Below, in pieces: positions 1 through 11,800 of a stretch of DNA of 64,000 bases. The stretch covers positions 1 through 64,000 of the forward strand of contig JAFEKR010000031.1 of the NCBI GenBank assembly GCA_019022495.1, written 5' to 3'. The position numbers were made by a program, and so were the translations under genes. The notes under the pieces were generated by a model that saw only the letters and a list, made by a program, of their open reading frames with translations, was not told where the DNA came from and ran no database searches. Each line of letters opens with the position of its first letter. Position 1 is the stretch's first letter. The stretch comes from Epichloe hybrida (Eukaryota; Ascomycota; Sordariomycetes; Hypocreales; Clavicipitaceae).

Positions 1-960
1 GTATTTCATAGCCATGTTAGTTGGCCCAATGACCCTGCTGAGGAGCACGCCCCCAAAACAATACCACCAGAAAAGGGAAGAACCAAAAAAAAACTCACAA
101 TGTTGATGACCAGGCTCATATCCTTGAAGTACTTGTCCACGTCGCAACTGTCGCCGCCAAAAACCGCATGTGGCATCCCCCACTCATCAGGATTCGGCTC
201 CTTGCTGCTGATGTCCCGGGGGATCTGACTCCTGGCAAAGTGCCAAACCTTGATAAACTCGGAATCCCACTCCATGGCGTACACGCCCCCGCCCGCGGCA
301 TTGAATCCATCTCCGTACGCAGACGCATCGCCCGCGGGGGAACCATATCCGCAGCCGACATTTTCGGTGCCAACATCGCAGTTCTTGGAGCGCTGGATGC
401 CCGAGAAATTGGATTTGAGGCTGTTGGACACGGTGCATCCGGGGGCCGTGTGTGCGGAGAGTACGTTGCTGTACTGGTCGTTGGCGCCCTCGATGATGTC
501 GACTTCGCCGCCGCTCGGCCACTCGGGTCCGTATGACCAGACTTTTCAAACCCCCGAATCCACGTCAGTTTCTTTCACATTTTGACGGATACCAGAGGGA
601 GTCAAGTCCATGGCGGATGAGCAGAGTATGGAAAAAGAAAAAAAACTTACAAGCCGGCCAAAGACCACATTGCGAAGGGGGCATGTGCAAGAAATCGGCA
701 ATGAAGAGGCCGTGATTATACGCCTCTTTGCTCTCAAGTCGGATACTCGGTCGTCCACCGCTCAGAGACACGGCATTCGTGCTGTCGACGCCCAATCTCA
801 CGACACCGGTGATTTCATCCACCGAGTACAGGCCCATCGCCTCGGCATTCGGCCGGCTCTGATACGATACGAACCCGTGAGACGGGTCCGCTCCATCGAA
901 CCAGTTGAAGCCCGAGAGGAGGGCTTCTCCCACGTACGAGGTGGCCAAGGCATACGCCAT
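1..960 (-). CDS. GH16 endo-beta-1,3(4)-glucanase, 3' end beyond the window
   Basis: Glycoside hydrolase family 16 enzyme; the family cuts beta-1,3/1,4-glucans and usually acts outside the cell. Exon 1 is 960-651 and exon 2 is 541-99. A GTAAGT intron (650-542) joins them and restores the block WPAFWSYGPEWPSGGEVDII, followed by EG. This carries the catalytic E-x-D-x-x-E motif (EVDIIE) of GH16. A second donor (GTGAGT) follows MSLVINI at 98. CTAAC lies about 20 nt from the edge, so the next exon is outside the window. The ATG at 960 has an in-frame TAG just upstream. The first residues (MAYALATSYVGEALLSG) do not make a convincing signal peptide, so a short upstream exon may be missing. Family is confident; the N-terminus is not. 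Confidence 0.85.
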
Positions 961-1842
961 GTTCAGAAAAGCCTAGAAGCCCGGTGGGCTCCTTTGACCG
1001 ACAAGAGTCAAGGGAGATTTTGCGAAGATGTTTCGATAGACCTGAGACGTGAGCACTTCTCTGGTGCAAGTTCGTTTAGGAAGAAATGTTTGAAGGGAGA
1101 GAGAGCTGAGAAGAGAGGGGTTTGATGGAAAAAGAGAGGAAAGGGTTTCTTCACAAGGAGAACATTGCTCAGACATTGGTCCTTATATATTGGCAACCAA
1201 TCCATCGTCCAAAAATCAAGTGGCAGGAATAAACGTGTCTCAGAGTCTCATACAGGCGCGGTAAGATCGAGTACCCGGTATAGGGAGCGAGAACGTCTTC
1301 AGGGGACCCATTGTGCGGTAAGAATGCCTCACAATAGTCTTTGTTCTCGTGCGAACGGGGAAAGGCTTCCATTCCAAGGCGTGTCGTCTACCAGCCGTCG
1401 TGTCGCCCTAGGATTAGAGACAGAGAACCCCTGGATTGCCCAGACGACGGAAACGGAAAGTCGTTTTTATTTCGGCTGAGACATTGGGAAGAGAATGGTC
1501 CTGGTTCCTGACAAAAGCTGCCACTCCCGGCACGGTTCGGCACACGCCAAGAGGTCGGTGTCGTTGCCGTCCAAGACCCCGTCCAAGACAATCATGTCGC
1601 GCAGGAGTCTGCATTCCAGGAACGGCCATCGAGGGATCCCGACGGCGAGGTTTGATTGGCCAGCCGCCAATTCTGCATGCCTCTGCAGGGCTGAGACACG
1701 GAAGTTGGGGCCGCACTTGATCGATGACGGAGAGCTGAGACACGCCGGGCGCCGCTTTCGTGGGAATTGCATCTATTGGATGGTCCATGTAGTCCATGTA
1801 CGGAGTTTCCATGAACCGAATAACGTCTACTCCACATGCTCT
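961..1842. other. Intergenic, GH16 5' side and PEX12 3' side
   Basis: Pyrimidine-rich on the minus strand just upstream of the GH16 start, as expected for a fungal 5' leader. I see no convincing coding frame here; the open frames are overlapping and compositionally inconsistent. Confidence 0.4.
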
Positions 1843-3117
1843 TTATATCATGATTCTGCGCAACCCTTCCGTGCCGCCCAGAACGCGTTTCCCCGTGACC
1901 GCGCATCGACCAATTCCACTCTCCCACTTTCCCGCCCGCTTCCCCATGAAGCTCTCTTGCTTGTCGTGCACCCCCTCGATCCATCTATGGATGCAGGTGT
2001 AGCAATACACGACGCCCGTCTGACAGGCTGTCGGGGTAACGATGTCATCCTGGCAAATCGGGCAGAGCGAGGTGTCTTGCGGAGAGGGCACCACATAGAT
2101 GGGCAGCATGGATGGCGTCGCGATCGGCGCATCGTCGGCAGTCAATTCTTCGCCGGCCCTTTCCTTGCCCTCTGTGCCCTCTTTGCCCTCTGTACTTGGG
2201 GCGGACTTCTTTCCAACCCCTCTGACGATGGGTGGCGGTAGGTCAATGTTCTCGGTTGCCTTGCGGGACAATTGCTTGGCGAAATCCGATTGGTACCACC
2301 ACTCGAGGAACTTGAGTGCGAATATGCTCATCGGTAAGAGAATGGACAGGCTAGATAGAGCCTTGGCCCCCCACTCGCTTGGCGAGAATAAAGATCGAGG
2401 ACCCGGTCGGTTGCCGGGCTTCGGCTTCGACAGTGCCTCGATGGCTTGGTAGTCGGCGCCCGTCATGCGGCGGAGCCGAGTTCCAATGAGCCACATGAGC
2501 GGATTGTGGTATTTGGTCCTGTCGAAGAGGTAACCAAGATGGAAGGCCAATACGGCAAAGTGGTAAGCAGCGTTGACGCTGGGGTATATGTTGGTCAAGA
2601 ACCATCGATAGTAGTGTGTGAAGCGGTCTTTCAGGGTCGGGTTCTCTGGCATCCGGGTATACGCAGATCCGAGCAGCGCCCGCGGCGCATTGATTTCATG
2701 GCTTTCGTCCAGTTTGCGCTTCAGGTATGGCACGCCGACCAGCACAGCGAGATTCTTCCACACGTCGGACGTCGATAGCTTCAATGTTTCGCGCACGAGA
2801 TGGGGAGCAGACACGCTCGCCCGAGGTATCTCGCCCCTCAGCGCCTTTTCTCGTTTGAGGCCATAGAAATGCTCGGTGAAGGATCCGCCGCGGGTGCGCA
2901 GGTAGTGTCGCTCGACGGCGAGCATGCATAGCGCGTACAGCTCATCGAAGGAGTTGAGAATGCGCAGAAGATAACGCGGGTGTCTTTGCGTAGCAACGGT
3001 GAGGAGGTACCGGAGCGTAGGAGGCAGAAGACTGTTGAGCTGCTGCTCTGAAAGGACCTCAAACAGCGAGGGCTTCTTGTCGTCGAATGTGCCTCGAAGG
3101 GCCGTCACGAACTCCAT
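1843..3117 (-). CDS. PEX12: Peroxin-12 (RING E3 subunit of the peroxisomal import machinery)
   Basis: Predicted 424-residue PEX12. With PEX2 and PEX10 it forms the peroxisomal membrane ubiquitin-ligase complex that recycles the PEX5 receptor. The start is the ATG at 3117 ([20 protein letters not shown]), which matches how fungal PEX12 proteins begin; an upstream in-frame ATG at 3252 would add 45 unconserved residues. The N-terminal Pex2/Pex12 domain with hydrophobic segments covers about residues 1-270. The C-terminal degenerate RING starts near residue 352 with CPIC, followed by CYTC and HRW. It has fewer zinc ligands than a full RING, as is normal for PEX12. A Glu/Lys-rich linker precedes the RING. 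Single exon. Confidence 0.95.
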   Translation of the reverse strand: MEFVTALRGTFDDKKPSLFEVLSEQQLNSLLPPTLRYLLTVATQRHPRYLLRILNSFDELYALCMLAVERHYLRTRGGSFTEHFYGLKREKALRGEIPRASVSAPHLVRETLKLSTSDVWKNLAVLVGVPYLKRKLDESHEINAPRALLGSAYTRMPENPTLKDRFTHYYRWFLTNIYPSVNAAYHFAVLAFHLGYLFDRTKYHNPLMWLIGTRLRRMTGADYQAIEALSKPKPGNRPGPRSLFSPSEWGAKALSSLSILLPMSIFALKFLEWWYQSDFAKQLSRKATENIDLPPPIVRGVGKKSAPSTEGKEGTEGKERAGEELTADDAPIATPSMLPIYVVPSPQDTSLCPICQDDIVTPTACQTGVVYCYTCIHRWIEGVHDKQESFMGKRAGKWESGIGRCAVTGKRVLGGTEGLRRIMI

Positions 3118-3473
3118 GCCGGCGACCCACGGGTGTCCTCGAGGTGCGCAAGCTGCGCGCAGCACGTGTCGCGGGTTGCGAAGGCGTCGACGTTGTTTCA
3201 GGTCGAGGTCGACGGCGGGTGAGCATCGAAATGGGTGCGAGTTGACAATCAAAGTCTACGCTCTTATTAATCCGGAGTGACGGAGTCGGAGCACCCGGGT
3301 GGATCCCATGTGAAGGAGCCTCGGCTCGGCATTGGGCGGGTTTCGGTACTGGCAATTGACGCTTTTGCCTTGCACTGCATTGCATCGTCACCCATTCCCT
3401 GCATCTCCATCAACTTGCCCAAAAGAAAAAACACCAAACACTAAAAACCAATTCACAACCCCTCGGCCGTAAA
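3118..3473. promoter_or_regulatory. Divergent promoter region, PEX12 / thioesterase
   Basis: The 356-bp gap between two divergent starts is presumably a shared promoter. A-rich sequence precedes the thioesterase ATG. No specific site recognised. Confidence 0.4.
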
Positions 3474-4037
3474 ATGGTCGACAAGAATCACGCAGATATG
3501 TACGACGACCCCGTAGAGCGAGCTCAGGCATGGCTCACCAAAGATGATGACGAGCGCTGGAAAGCCGGAGTGAGTGTCATTGACCACAGCAAACACTTGC
3601 GCAAATCTCGACAAAAACTAACGAGTCGTCAGCAGTGGATGTCCACGCTCCTCCCTCACCTCAAAGTCACTTCCGCCGACGCCAGCTCCCCGGCCCGCGT
3701 AACCTTCTCCTTCACCTGCCTCGACAGCCACTGCAACCGCATGGGCAACTTGCACGGCGGCGCCGCCGCAACGCTCTTCGACCTCTGCACCACACTTCCC
3801 CTCGTTCTCATCAGCAGGCCTGGGTTCTGGCAGTTTCTCGGCGTCACGCGCAACCTCAATGTGACGTACTTCCGTCCCGTCCCCATGGGTGAGGAGGTCG
3901 TCATTGAGACCGAGGCAATGCAGGTGGGCAAGAGGCTGGCCACGCTAAAGGGCGTCATGAGGAGGAAGAGGGATGGGGAGATTGTGAGTATCTGTGAGCA
4001 TTTGAAGGCGAATATTGATCCCGAGTCCAAGGTGTAG
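3474..4037 (+). CDS. Hotdog-fold thioesterase family protein (4HBT/ACOT13-like)
   Basis: Small acyl-CoA thioesterase-like protein. The hallmark [13 protein letters not shown] (about residues 70-82 after splicing) is the HGG-containing segment of the 4HBT/PaaI family. It is followed by [15 protein letters not shown], the usual second conserved block. An intron is predicted at 3570-3632 (GTGAGT donor, ACTAACG branch point, CAG acceptor), leaving 166 residues with the joint KAG/QWMSTLL. This intron is 63 nt, in frame and free of stops, so the unspliced frame also reads through (187 residues). Substrate is unknown. The product could sit in mitochondria, as ACOT13-like proteins often do, but I see no clear presequence. 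Confidence 0.85.
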   Translation: MVDKNHADMYDDPVERAQAWLTKDDDERWKAGVSVIDHSKHLRKSRQKLTSRQQWMSTLLPHLKVTSADASSPARVTFSFTCLDSHCNRMGNLHGGAAATLFDLCTTLPLVLISRPGFWQFLGVTRNLNVTYFRPVPMGEEVVIETEAMQVGKRLATLKGVMRRKRDGEIVSICEHLKANIDPESKV

Positions 4038-4489
4038 GTTGGGCCGGTCGCGTCGCTCTTTGTTGTTAAGAATCGTCATGGAAATCATCAAGTACACCGT
4101 AATCTTTGGGACTAAATTAAGATTACGTAAAGGGTTATATTGGGTATTCAAAAAGCATGAAGAGAAAAAAAACGCTTCTCCTTGGGTCGTCATAGCTGTC
4201 GCTGCACATGTCATCCCGCACCCGTCCGTCCACGTGTGAGGGCCAAGTCAAAGACTTGATGTCGATCGTTGCTATACATCACGAGCAACCAGGCGACAAT
4301 CCGGATGGAAAGTTGGGTCACTCAGCTTAACCCTAGCCCTCTTTACAGAAGTCGTAAAGGAGGTTCAGAAGGTACATCATCTGCTGCCAGCCTTCGATCA
4401 GAAGCTTGAAGTTCGCCTTAGCCCGAGAGTTGCTTGAGTCAAAGAAGTATAGCGCCCTCATTGACGTATCAAACGCAATCGCTGTCTAG
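4038..4489. other. Intergenic, no gene seen
   Basis: 3' flank of the thioesterase, grading into the repeat tract. A short plus-strand open stretch around 4340-4435 has no start or recognisable domain. Confidence 0.35.
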
Positions 4490-4925
4490 TGTCTTCAGAA
4501 GGAAAGGTCGAAGCTAGAAAAGAAGGTCGAAAATCGGAAGAAAAGGTCAAAGATAGAAAGAAGGTCAAAAGGTCAGAAATGAAGGGTTTGACCTAGCTAA
4601 CCCGAGCCACGAGGAAAAAGGTCGTAGCGGTCGCGATTAATCGGTCTGACTAATCTGATGATTTTGATGATATCAGACTAGTCAGATGACCTAGATCAAT
4701 TGATCGGAATGAAGGGGTCCGATCTAGCTGACCTGGATCGAAAGGAAAAGAGGTAAGAAGCTGCTGACGATTATAATAATCGTATGAGGGGACAACCAGA
4801 AGGGATAATAGAAGAGGCAATGTTAGGAGGGGTTTATTATCATCGAATCCAACGGCGAGAGGTCTGACAGGACCATTCCCCGTTTCTCTACCAGTTTTAT
4901 TAAGCGGAAAACAATACCCCAAAAG
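4490..4925. repeat. Dispersed repeat, copy A (diverged)
   Basis: The 5' part is built of short GGTC/AGAA-rich units (4500-4585). It is followed by a unique-looking body that matches 56110-56405 in the same orientation. Shared anchors include GGTCGCGAT at about 4629, CAGATGACCTA at about 4683, and CGGAAAA-CAA near 4905. Between anchors the copies differ mostly by C/T and G/A changes, with copy A the more AT-rich. Identity of the element is unknown; it could be a non-autonomous transposon or a remnant of one. Confidence 0.65.
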
Positions 4926-5483
4926 ACACGATGCTAGCCCACGATCGCGAATAGCTCTGGAGCCTACGCACAACAGAGGGGTCAATCAACTCAACGATAT
5001 TAATCGCAATAACAGCTAGGACTATCTCGTTATACAGAGATATCCTAGATTAAATAGTCTATTAGATTAGAAGTGATATCTTAAATAAATAAGGGAGGGA
5101 ATAATCTTAATTTATCTCATAGTAAACATAGGTATTGATTTATTGATTTTTAATTTTTTTTGAGGTCATTGGTTGTGGCCAATGCATCTAACTTTCAAGG
5201 AACAAAAGAAATTACTAGTAATACCTAGCTAGTGTAACAATTAACAACCAAATTTGATGATTACCGCAATGTTAGGTAAAAATATGAACAAAGGAACAAG
5301 CTTTAAGCCACAAATTTGGGGGGCTGAAAGGGTAAACATAGGTATAATCTTAGCTAAAGCAAAACACAGGGTAATCTTAAGAATCTCGTAGGGTACGTGA
5401 AAAGAATCTGGCTATAAGTGGTCCCTTTATAGATCAAATAATCCTCTTTCCTAGATGACTAATATCATCATCCCTTGTTGTGT
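4926..5483. other. AT-rich gene-free tract
   Basis: Strongly AT-rich with runs of T and A and no usable open frame. Together with copy A it looks like decayed repeat DNA. Confidence 0.45.
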
Positions 5484-6182
5484 TATCCCTATCCATGAAC
5501 CCTAGCGCTTGTCATCGTGATCGCGTGTTTTTGGGCGCGCATCTTACGGCACACAGCAATCGTATGACCGCATAAGTGGCCGTTGACTTTTTTGATGCCA
5601 CAACTGCATGTTGTCAACATAATGTACGCATATGTGAGGAAAGGGAACGTACACGTTTGCTCCGAATTTGGAGAGATGAGAAATGTAGCGCTTGTTCGAC
5701 AAGTGATCTGCCACAAACTGGGCCACCATCTCGATTTCCTTGGCTTGCTGCTCCATCTGCCGGTTCTTGTCCAACAATATTTCGTAATGGAGAGGTTTGA
5801 TGAGGAGAAGTGCTCCGTCCTCAGTCTGTTGAGCATGGCCGGCCGCACCAATACTGCTGACAGTAATCGGCGTATGCGGTGTCAAGCTTGCATTTATCCA
5901 TTGTCGCGTGTTGACCGCCTCCGATATGAGGCGGATGTTGCGGAAAGGATGGAGGAACCTGGACAGCTTCAATTCGCAGCACATGCGTAGCCAGTGCTGA
6001 AAGTAGAGGCAGAATTCCTCGGCCCCGACGTACTCCATCCCCGAGACGACCTTCCTCGCCCTCTTACACAACAGGGGGATTTGCTCTGATCCGAGGTGCG
6101 GCAGCTGGGTCAAGTCTCCCCATACCACCAAGGCCTTAAAGAGTCCGGTAGTGTGGAAGACATCCTCCCGGTACGCCTCCAT
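5484..6182 (-). pseudogene. Decayed gene with C-terminal SWIM-type CxC...CxH motif
   Basis: A 212-codon frame runs 6182-5544 (starts MEAYREDVFHTTGLF). The last part of the protein appears in a different frame, ending at the TAG near 5489, and reads CSCGIKKVNGHLCGH. That is a C-x-C-x9-C-x-H SWIM zinc-binding pattern, typical of MULE/FAR1-like transposases and some other DNA-binding proteins. The two frames meet near 5605-5640. A one-base shift there would join HYVDN to CSCG directly; a 48-nt GTACGT...GCAG intron is a weaker alternative. The gene sits beside AT-rich repeat DNA. I infer a transposase-related relic; the N-terminal 200 residues are not recognised. Confidence 0.4.
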
Positions 6183-7157
6183 TTTTGTTTGTCAAGAGAT
6201 CGCAAACCATCACAGCCGGGGCCCGAAACTGGAGAGCCATGGCGACGCGATAGTCTAGACGTGAGAAAGAGGTGTGGCCATGCAACTTGCATACATGCCG
6301 AGAACTGGTAGGGTAAATAAAGTTGATGTAGTATGAGTGTAGAAGGGGAAGAGTTGGTGTGAAGTAAAGTAGGTGTGCAGAAGAAGGAGAACCCCCGAGA
6401 AAAGAAAACAATCAAGTAGGGAGACCGACTATTTGTATGTCTAGACGTCTAGTTGTAGCAGCCCTTCCTTCATTGGCTCAGCCTGAGTCACTGCTGTCTG
6501 CGTTTGCTCGCACCTGGCGTGCATGACTAGGTCACTTTCGAGGGCGAAACAAGGAAAATACACAAAAGAGCAGTGTTGAGAGAGAAACAATTACAGTAAA
6601 ACGAGAATAAGCACAAGAACAAGGGCAACGGCAACAAGACCTGGTGAGAAAACAAAGGGCGGAAGGACGAGACCGGAAGACGAGCAAAGGCAGCAACTTC
6701 TCCATGCCATGTACTCCGTACAATGTTCAAATATTCACTCCCTTGCAGCGGAATTCCATGATACAAGTCACGTACCTTCTCATTCACTGCCATGATATTC
6801 GGCAACGTTCTTGGTACCCACCGAGATCCAGAGTGGATACTTTCGATATCTCCATCTCTACAAACGCAGATGAAAAAAGCAGTATCCAACATGACTAATG
6901 CTGAACAGGGTATATCGCATATCTCTGAAGCTCATCATGTGCAACGGCGAGCTTTCAGGGAGCTCTGTGTTCAAAGGACCCATGGTCCCAGCCCAATGCT
7001 GTGCTGTACTAAAATAACATGCCCCAGGCAGTCGAGATGAGCGACTGAGGATGCTTACCGTCATTGACAGCCAAGCCTCTTTTCCAACCACGTCACCCAT
7101 ATATCCGCAAACGCCGTATAATGATCGCCAAAGTTTCAATCAACGCCTGAAGAAAAA
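6183..7157. other. Intergenic, no supported gene
   Basis: Several short open frames on both strands (for example minus 6892-6527 and 7139-6858), with no domain, no consistent splice sites and poor composition. A copy of the TACTCCGTA motif lies at 6712-6720. Confidence 0.35.
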
Positions 7158-7827
7158 TTACAATGCAGCTCCAGGATGCCTAGTGATCGGAAACCTTCCC
7201 TTGCTGCCGATTTGGTCCGCCCCCCCGAACATTTTTTGACTCCGTACTTTGTAGATGAAGTCGACTATAACATCGTTCTCTTGTATTCCGAGGCCGTTGA
7301 AATGCTTCCTAACAGCTTTTTCAAGACCATCTTTGCTTTGCCGTCGGGCCTGCTGTTTTCGGATCATGGTTGGGGAGTATTGACCGATGCTGCCCGGACG
7401 CGAGAGCACAGTGTGATGGAACTTGCTGGCGAAGGCGGTAGGGGCGCTCAGTTGGTGCTCGCGGCAATAGGAATGTAGAGATTCACGTTCAAACAACGAC
7501 CAGTTCATCTGTACCGGGCGGCATTTTGTCAGAAAAGTTTTCACAGAAAAGCCGGCAGGCTTGGCCTCGGCGAACGGGCAGCGCAAGGAGGAAAAGTCAG
7601 TGGGTGCTTACCGATGGTGCTTGAGGCTCGGTGATGTTTCGCGACGGAGCTGATGTGGGCGCAACCACTGCTGCTTCGCGAAGCTGTGAAGCACTAGACT
7701 GGCTAGCACCTCGGCGCATCTTTGCTGAGGTTGGTTTGCCCTCGTTGCCTTTCTCCTTGGAATTGGCAGCAGCAGAGTCTGCCTTGTGATCGTCGGCAAC
7801 AGCCCGTGAGGACTTTGGCGGCGCCAT
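7158..7827 (-). CDS. SAP30: SAP30-like subunit of the Sin3/Rpd3 histone deacetylase complex
   Basis: Nuclear scaffold subunit that binds Sin3 in the Rpd3 deacetylase complex. Exon 1 (7827-7612, 72 codons, begins MAPPKSSRAVADD) is low-complexity, rich in Ser, Ala and Lys. A 103-nt intron (GTAAGC ... TACAG) leads to exon 2 at 7508. Exon 2 encodes the SAP30 Sin3-binding domain: MNWSLFERESLHSYCREHQL, then VLSRPGSIGQYSPTM, then RKHFNGLGIQENDVIVDFIY. The 3' end is uncertain. After DFIYK a GTACGG could be a donor, with TTCAG at about 7150 as acceptor; otherwise the frame reads through to the stop at 7158. Confidence 0.75.
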
Positions 7828-8833
7828 CTTGGGTATTTCGAGGGGTGAAGGGATCCGAGTGCTTGGTAAGTTCAAGATGCCAATTGATGCAGCTTGTGTT
7901 CGAAAAGGATTGTGAGCACGACCATGTGCTGTGACGGAACGGATCATGACCAGCACCCAAGTAATAGAGGGCGGCGGCGGAAAGCGCGATATCGCAACTG
8001 CCACTTTCTACTATCGAGCACTGGCAGAAGGCAAGCGGGGCGGGCGGTGAGAGATGTGCGCGTGGGCGTGAAGGAAGGAGCCACCGCGTGACAAGTCAGC
8101 CCAGACGAAACGTTGTCAAGGTCAGGTCAAGTGTACGACATCGAAACGGCCGAAGGCTTCCTTCCAGACATAACGACGACGCCAAACTCTTAACTTCCAA
8201 GTTGCAAAAAGGATCCTTTTGCGCCGAAACTCTCTGCACACTTCTTTATCGCGTCCAGAGAAACACGACAGAACCATCCAGGCAATCAATCGGGCTTCCG
8301 GCGCGTTGTTGGTTAGTAATAGCAGGGATTGCAGTCATGACAAAAATGATGGATATGAAGGGTTATGACGCAGCACACTAGGTTGAGAAACCAACGGGGA
8401 AATTGTAACGGTCCAGCCAAACAGAGGGGAAGGGGGATTGTCACGGCAGAAAGAAGGCAGTTGTCGATTACATCGACGGGATGATACATTCATGGCTCTA
8501 AACTTTGCTAATGCATGCGCGTGGCGTTCTTGCAGCCCTCAAGTCCGTGCCAGACGCATCCTTTTCTTCATGTCAATCCTGTTATTCTTCACCCAGCGCT
8601 TCTATGGTCTGTCATTATTTGTATTTATTTGGGAATAAAAATTGCGAGATAAGAATTACCTCTTTCCCGCTTGATTGATCATCTGTATCTATCTATTTCA
8701 TCTCACTTGTCTCTACCAAAAAAAAAAAAACCCCCACACACTAAAATCAGCCTTGAATAAGCGTTATCCGCCAAATTCTTCGAGACGGGCGTGCGTGTTT
8801 GGGCTAGCATCACGTTCTTTAGGTAACGTCTCC
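7828..8833. other. Intergenic between SAP30 promoter and IML1 3' end
   Basis: Upstream flank of SAP30 and downstream flank of IML1. It has a run of 12 A followed by C5 near 8719. No gene supported. Confidence 0.4.
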
Positions 8834-11800
8834 CTATTTGCCCTTCGACCCTAAACCCATTCCATCGTACTGCACGCTTCCTCTCCTAAGGAACGCCATG
8901 GGGCTACTCATCCGCATGCTTGCCATGGCGGAAGCAGAGTGCCCATTCCCCCCCGGAGAACTTTCACCCAGCACGCCTGGTGGGAGACCCAGTGAGGGAA
9001 TGCTCGCCTCCGGGACGGATTCTAGACCCGCCATCGAGTGAGTCGTTGCTGTGGATGTGGGCGTCCCGTGGGGTCGCTGTTGCCCCTTTTCCAAGATATC
9101 TTTGTAGAATGCCGTCAGGGCCACCTCATTGTGGCAAAAGACTTCCAATTCCACCTTGAGGGCTTCGGGTTCGGAAAGGGCTGCAGCATGGTAGGGAACT
9201 TTGCATCCCGCCACGGGAGCGTCGACGGGCCGGGTAGCAGGGGAGAAGTGGTGGAAGGCAGGTCGTACTTGCGGCGATGCGATGAGTGCGGAAGCATCAG
9301 AGGAGGAGGCATTGCCACTCGCCGGCATGGTGTGGCCGGCCGCGTAGGAGGACGGGGTATGAGACATGGCACGGCCGGTGTTTGGGAGAGATGACGATGG
9401 TTCAGGGTGGACCACTTGGCTGCGGAGCTCTTTGTCGCGAGCAATACTGGTGCGTTTGTTGTAGAGTCTGTTGGCGAGGACCAAGAAGTCTCCCTCATCG
9501 GTGATTTGTGCGAGCAGTGCGCCCGAGCGGTGGATGTACTGCGTGTATTTGAACTCGGGCTTGCCCCATGAGCAGCGCACATCAACGTCAGAGGGGAAGT
9601 TGGTTGCAGCCTCCATGTCGAGGACAAAGTCGAAGCTTTTAAGAATGGCTGTCTGATAGAAACTCTTGCTTGAACCGGCCTGGAGGCTTAGGGAATTGGG
9701 ATCATAGTATGCCTCAGGTCGCTCGAGTGGTGGCCGAATCGCGAGTTGAATCAGGTATGGCTTACGGAACGGGTTGGTTTCCGTGATGCGGCACGCCTCA
9801 TTGATGGGCACCTGAACCAGCCGAAGGCCATATTGGCTGGCTTCTCGCTCCCAGATTTCTAATGTGTCTTCAACTAGCTTAGACGTCGCACTCATCCAGC
9901 CTATACGGATGTGATAGCAGTTGTCCGGGTTATGAAGGCGATCATAGTGCAAGTCTATTCGCTCTGGACGTTGCGATCTCTTTCGTGGATCAACGTCGTA
10001 CCTGATCATTTTGCTGAGCATAACCCGCGGGCGGTTTTTAAGTGCTTGACTCGATCCAGGTGGAGGACCAAAGGATGCCGGTGACTTCGCATCACTCGAA
10101 GCCGGTGGCCGTGGTATACTAGGGCGAGGCGAATCACGGCAGTCGTCCGACGACAATGGAGGAGCAGGGGATGACACATCTCGGCGTCCGCCTCCGCCAA
10201 ACCATCCAGGTCGAGACTTCGCAAATTCGGGCGCAATCTGATAGAAGTAGTTGCCGTCACGGAAATTGTGACGTCTTTCCACATGAACGAAGAGACCTCT
10301 TCCTTTCTCAGACTTGCCCTCTGTTCCGTCCTTCTCCTTCTCCCTGTCTTTTTCCTTTTCCTTGTGCTTCGGGTCGTTGGGGACCATGAGTACATTTCCA
10401 AGCTCCTCAGCCTCTTCTCGGCTATCAAGATCTTCAAAGTTGTCCAGCAGCCAAGTGGTCATGTCTGATCCTATGAAAGCGGCGGTATGCATCCTGAGGT
10501 GCCACCGGCGGTTTCGAAGCGGCACTCCGCCACTTTCCACTGGTTGCTGCATAGCATCTGCCAACGCTGCAAGATTGAGATTTGTCCGCTGAAATCGCTC
10601 TTTCCTAGTGACGAGCTGTTTCTTGCGGTGACTACCCTCCAGGTTCTCCACGAGTGGCAAGGTTTCAAGCTCGGCGGCGATCACCGCGGATAGATCTTCG
10701 GTCTTGTATACAATATCTATGGCGCTTCGACGTTTTACAGCTGCTTGAAACCTGCGCTCTGCCGGCGGCACATACCGATTGCGCTGCCACAGTTGGGCCA
10801 GCTTTTTGATCCCTTCAATACGGAGCTCTTCCGGATTATCACCAGTGTGAGCACGGGAAATCGATAGATGGCGCGGGCTCAGCGGGATGAGAACAAATCT
10901 TGCTCGCCAAAACCTCAAGCTGTCTATCATCTCGTCGTAGTGGCCCGCGAGATAGGAATCAATTGTGTTCCAGTTCCTGTCTGGTTTGGGTGTAAGAATA
11001 TCTATTGATCGAGTCTCGTACTCAGAGTCCAGATGTGTCCGGATAGCTGGCCTGTACGTCGATCGAAAGTTCTGAGACTCTGGCGTCGAATCAGTAGGCT
11101 TCCGCAGGTAGATGTTCACTTCGACTTCTGTGCCATTAACACATGATAGCTGATGAATGGTGTTTCCCATAGACATGAAGACATTTGTCCCATCATCGAG
11201 GGGCTGATCACGAGAAAATATGTCTGCAATCTTGATCACTTTCTGGCCAAATGCGCGAGCCACCAATGGCCCAACAACAACCTGAAATCCTTGCGAAAAG
11301 CGCATGCTGATGAGCTCCTTCATGAATTCTTTGCGAGACTTGGGTTCGTCGACAATATCGTCATCCACGTTCTGATCCACGTTGTAAGGATGCCTCTGGT
11401 ACTCAGCATCAAACTGTGCTTTGGATGGAAAGTACTCTATTGTTAACGGCACAGCCGCGGGACAGCAGAGCGTCTTCCATTTCTGAACCTTCATGTCGGA
11501 TGTGCGCGGAAAGACGTGCTGCCACCGACTGTACAGGACAGTGTCATCGATTCTGCAGCTTTCGGGGTTGGAAGGATTTAGCAGCGTCAGCCAAGGAGTG
11601 ATGGCTGTAGTTGGCGAGAGCGTGGACGGTAACTCTGGAACGACGCCGGCTCTTAGTTTGCTAGTGTATACTTTCTGAGCATCTTCTGCTCGCAGTGCGT
11701 TGGAGAAGCGGACGTCGTTATCCTCTGGACGCCTCTCGCGACGAATCGCGGGGTTGGCGGGTAAGACAGACGGCGACTTGACGTTCACTTGGCTGACTGC

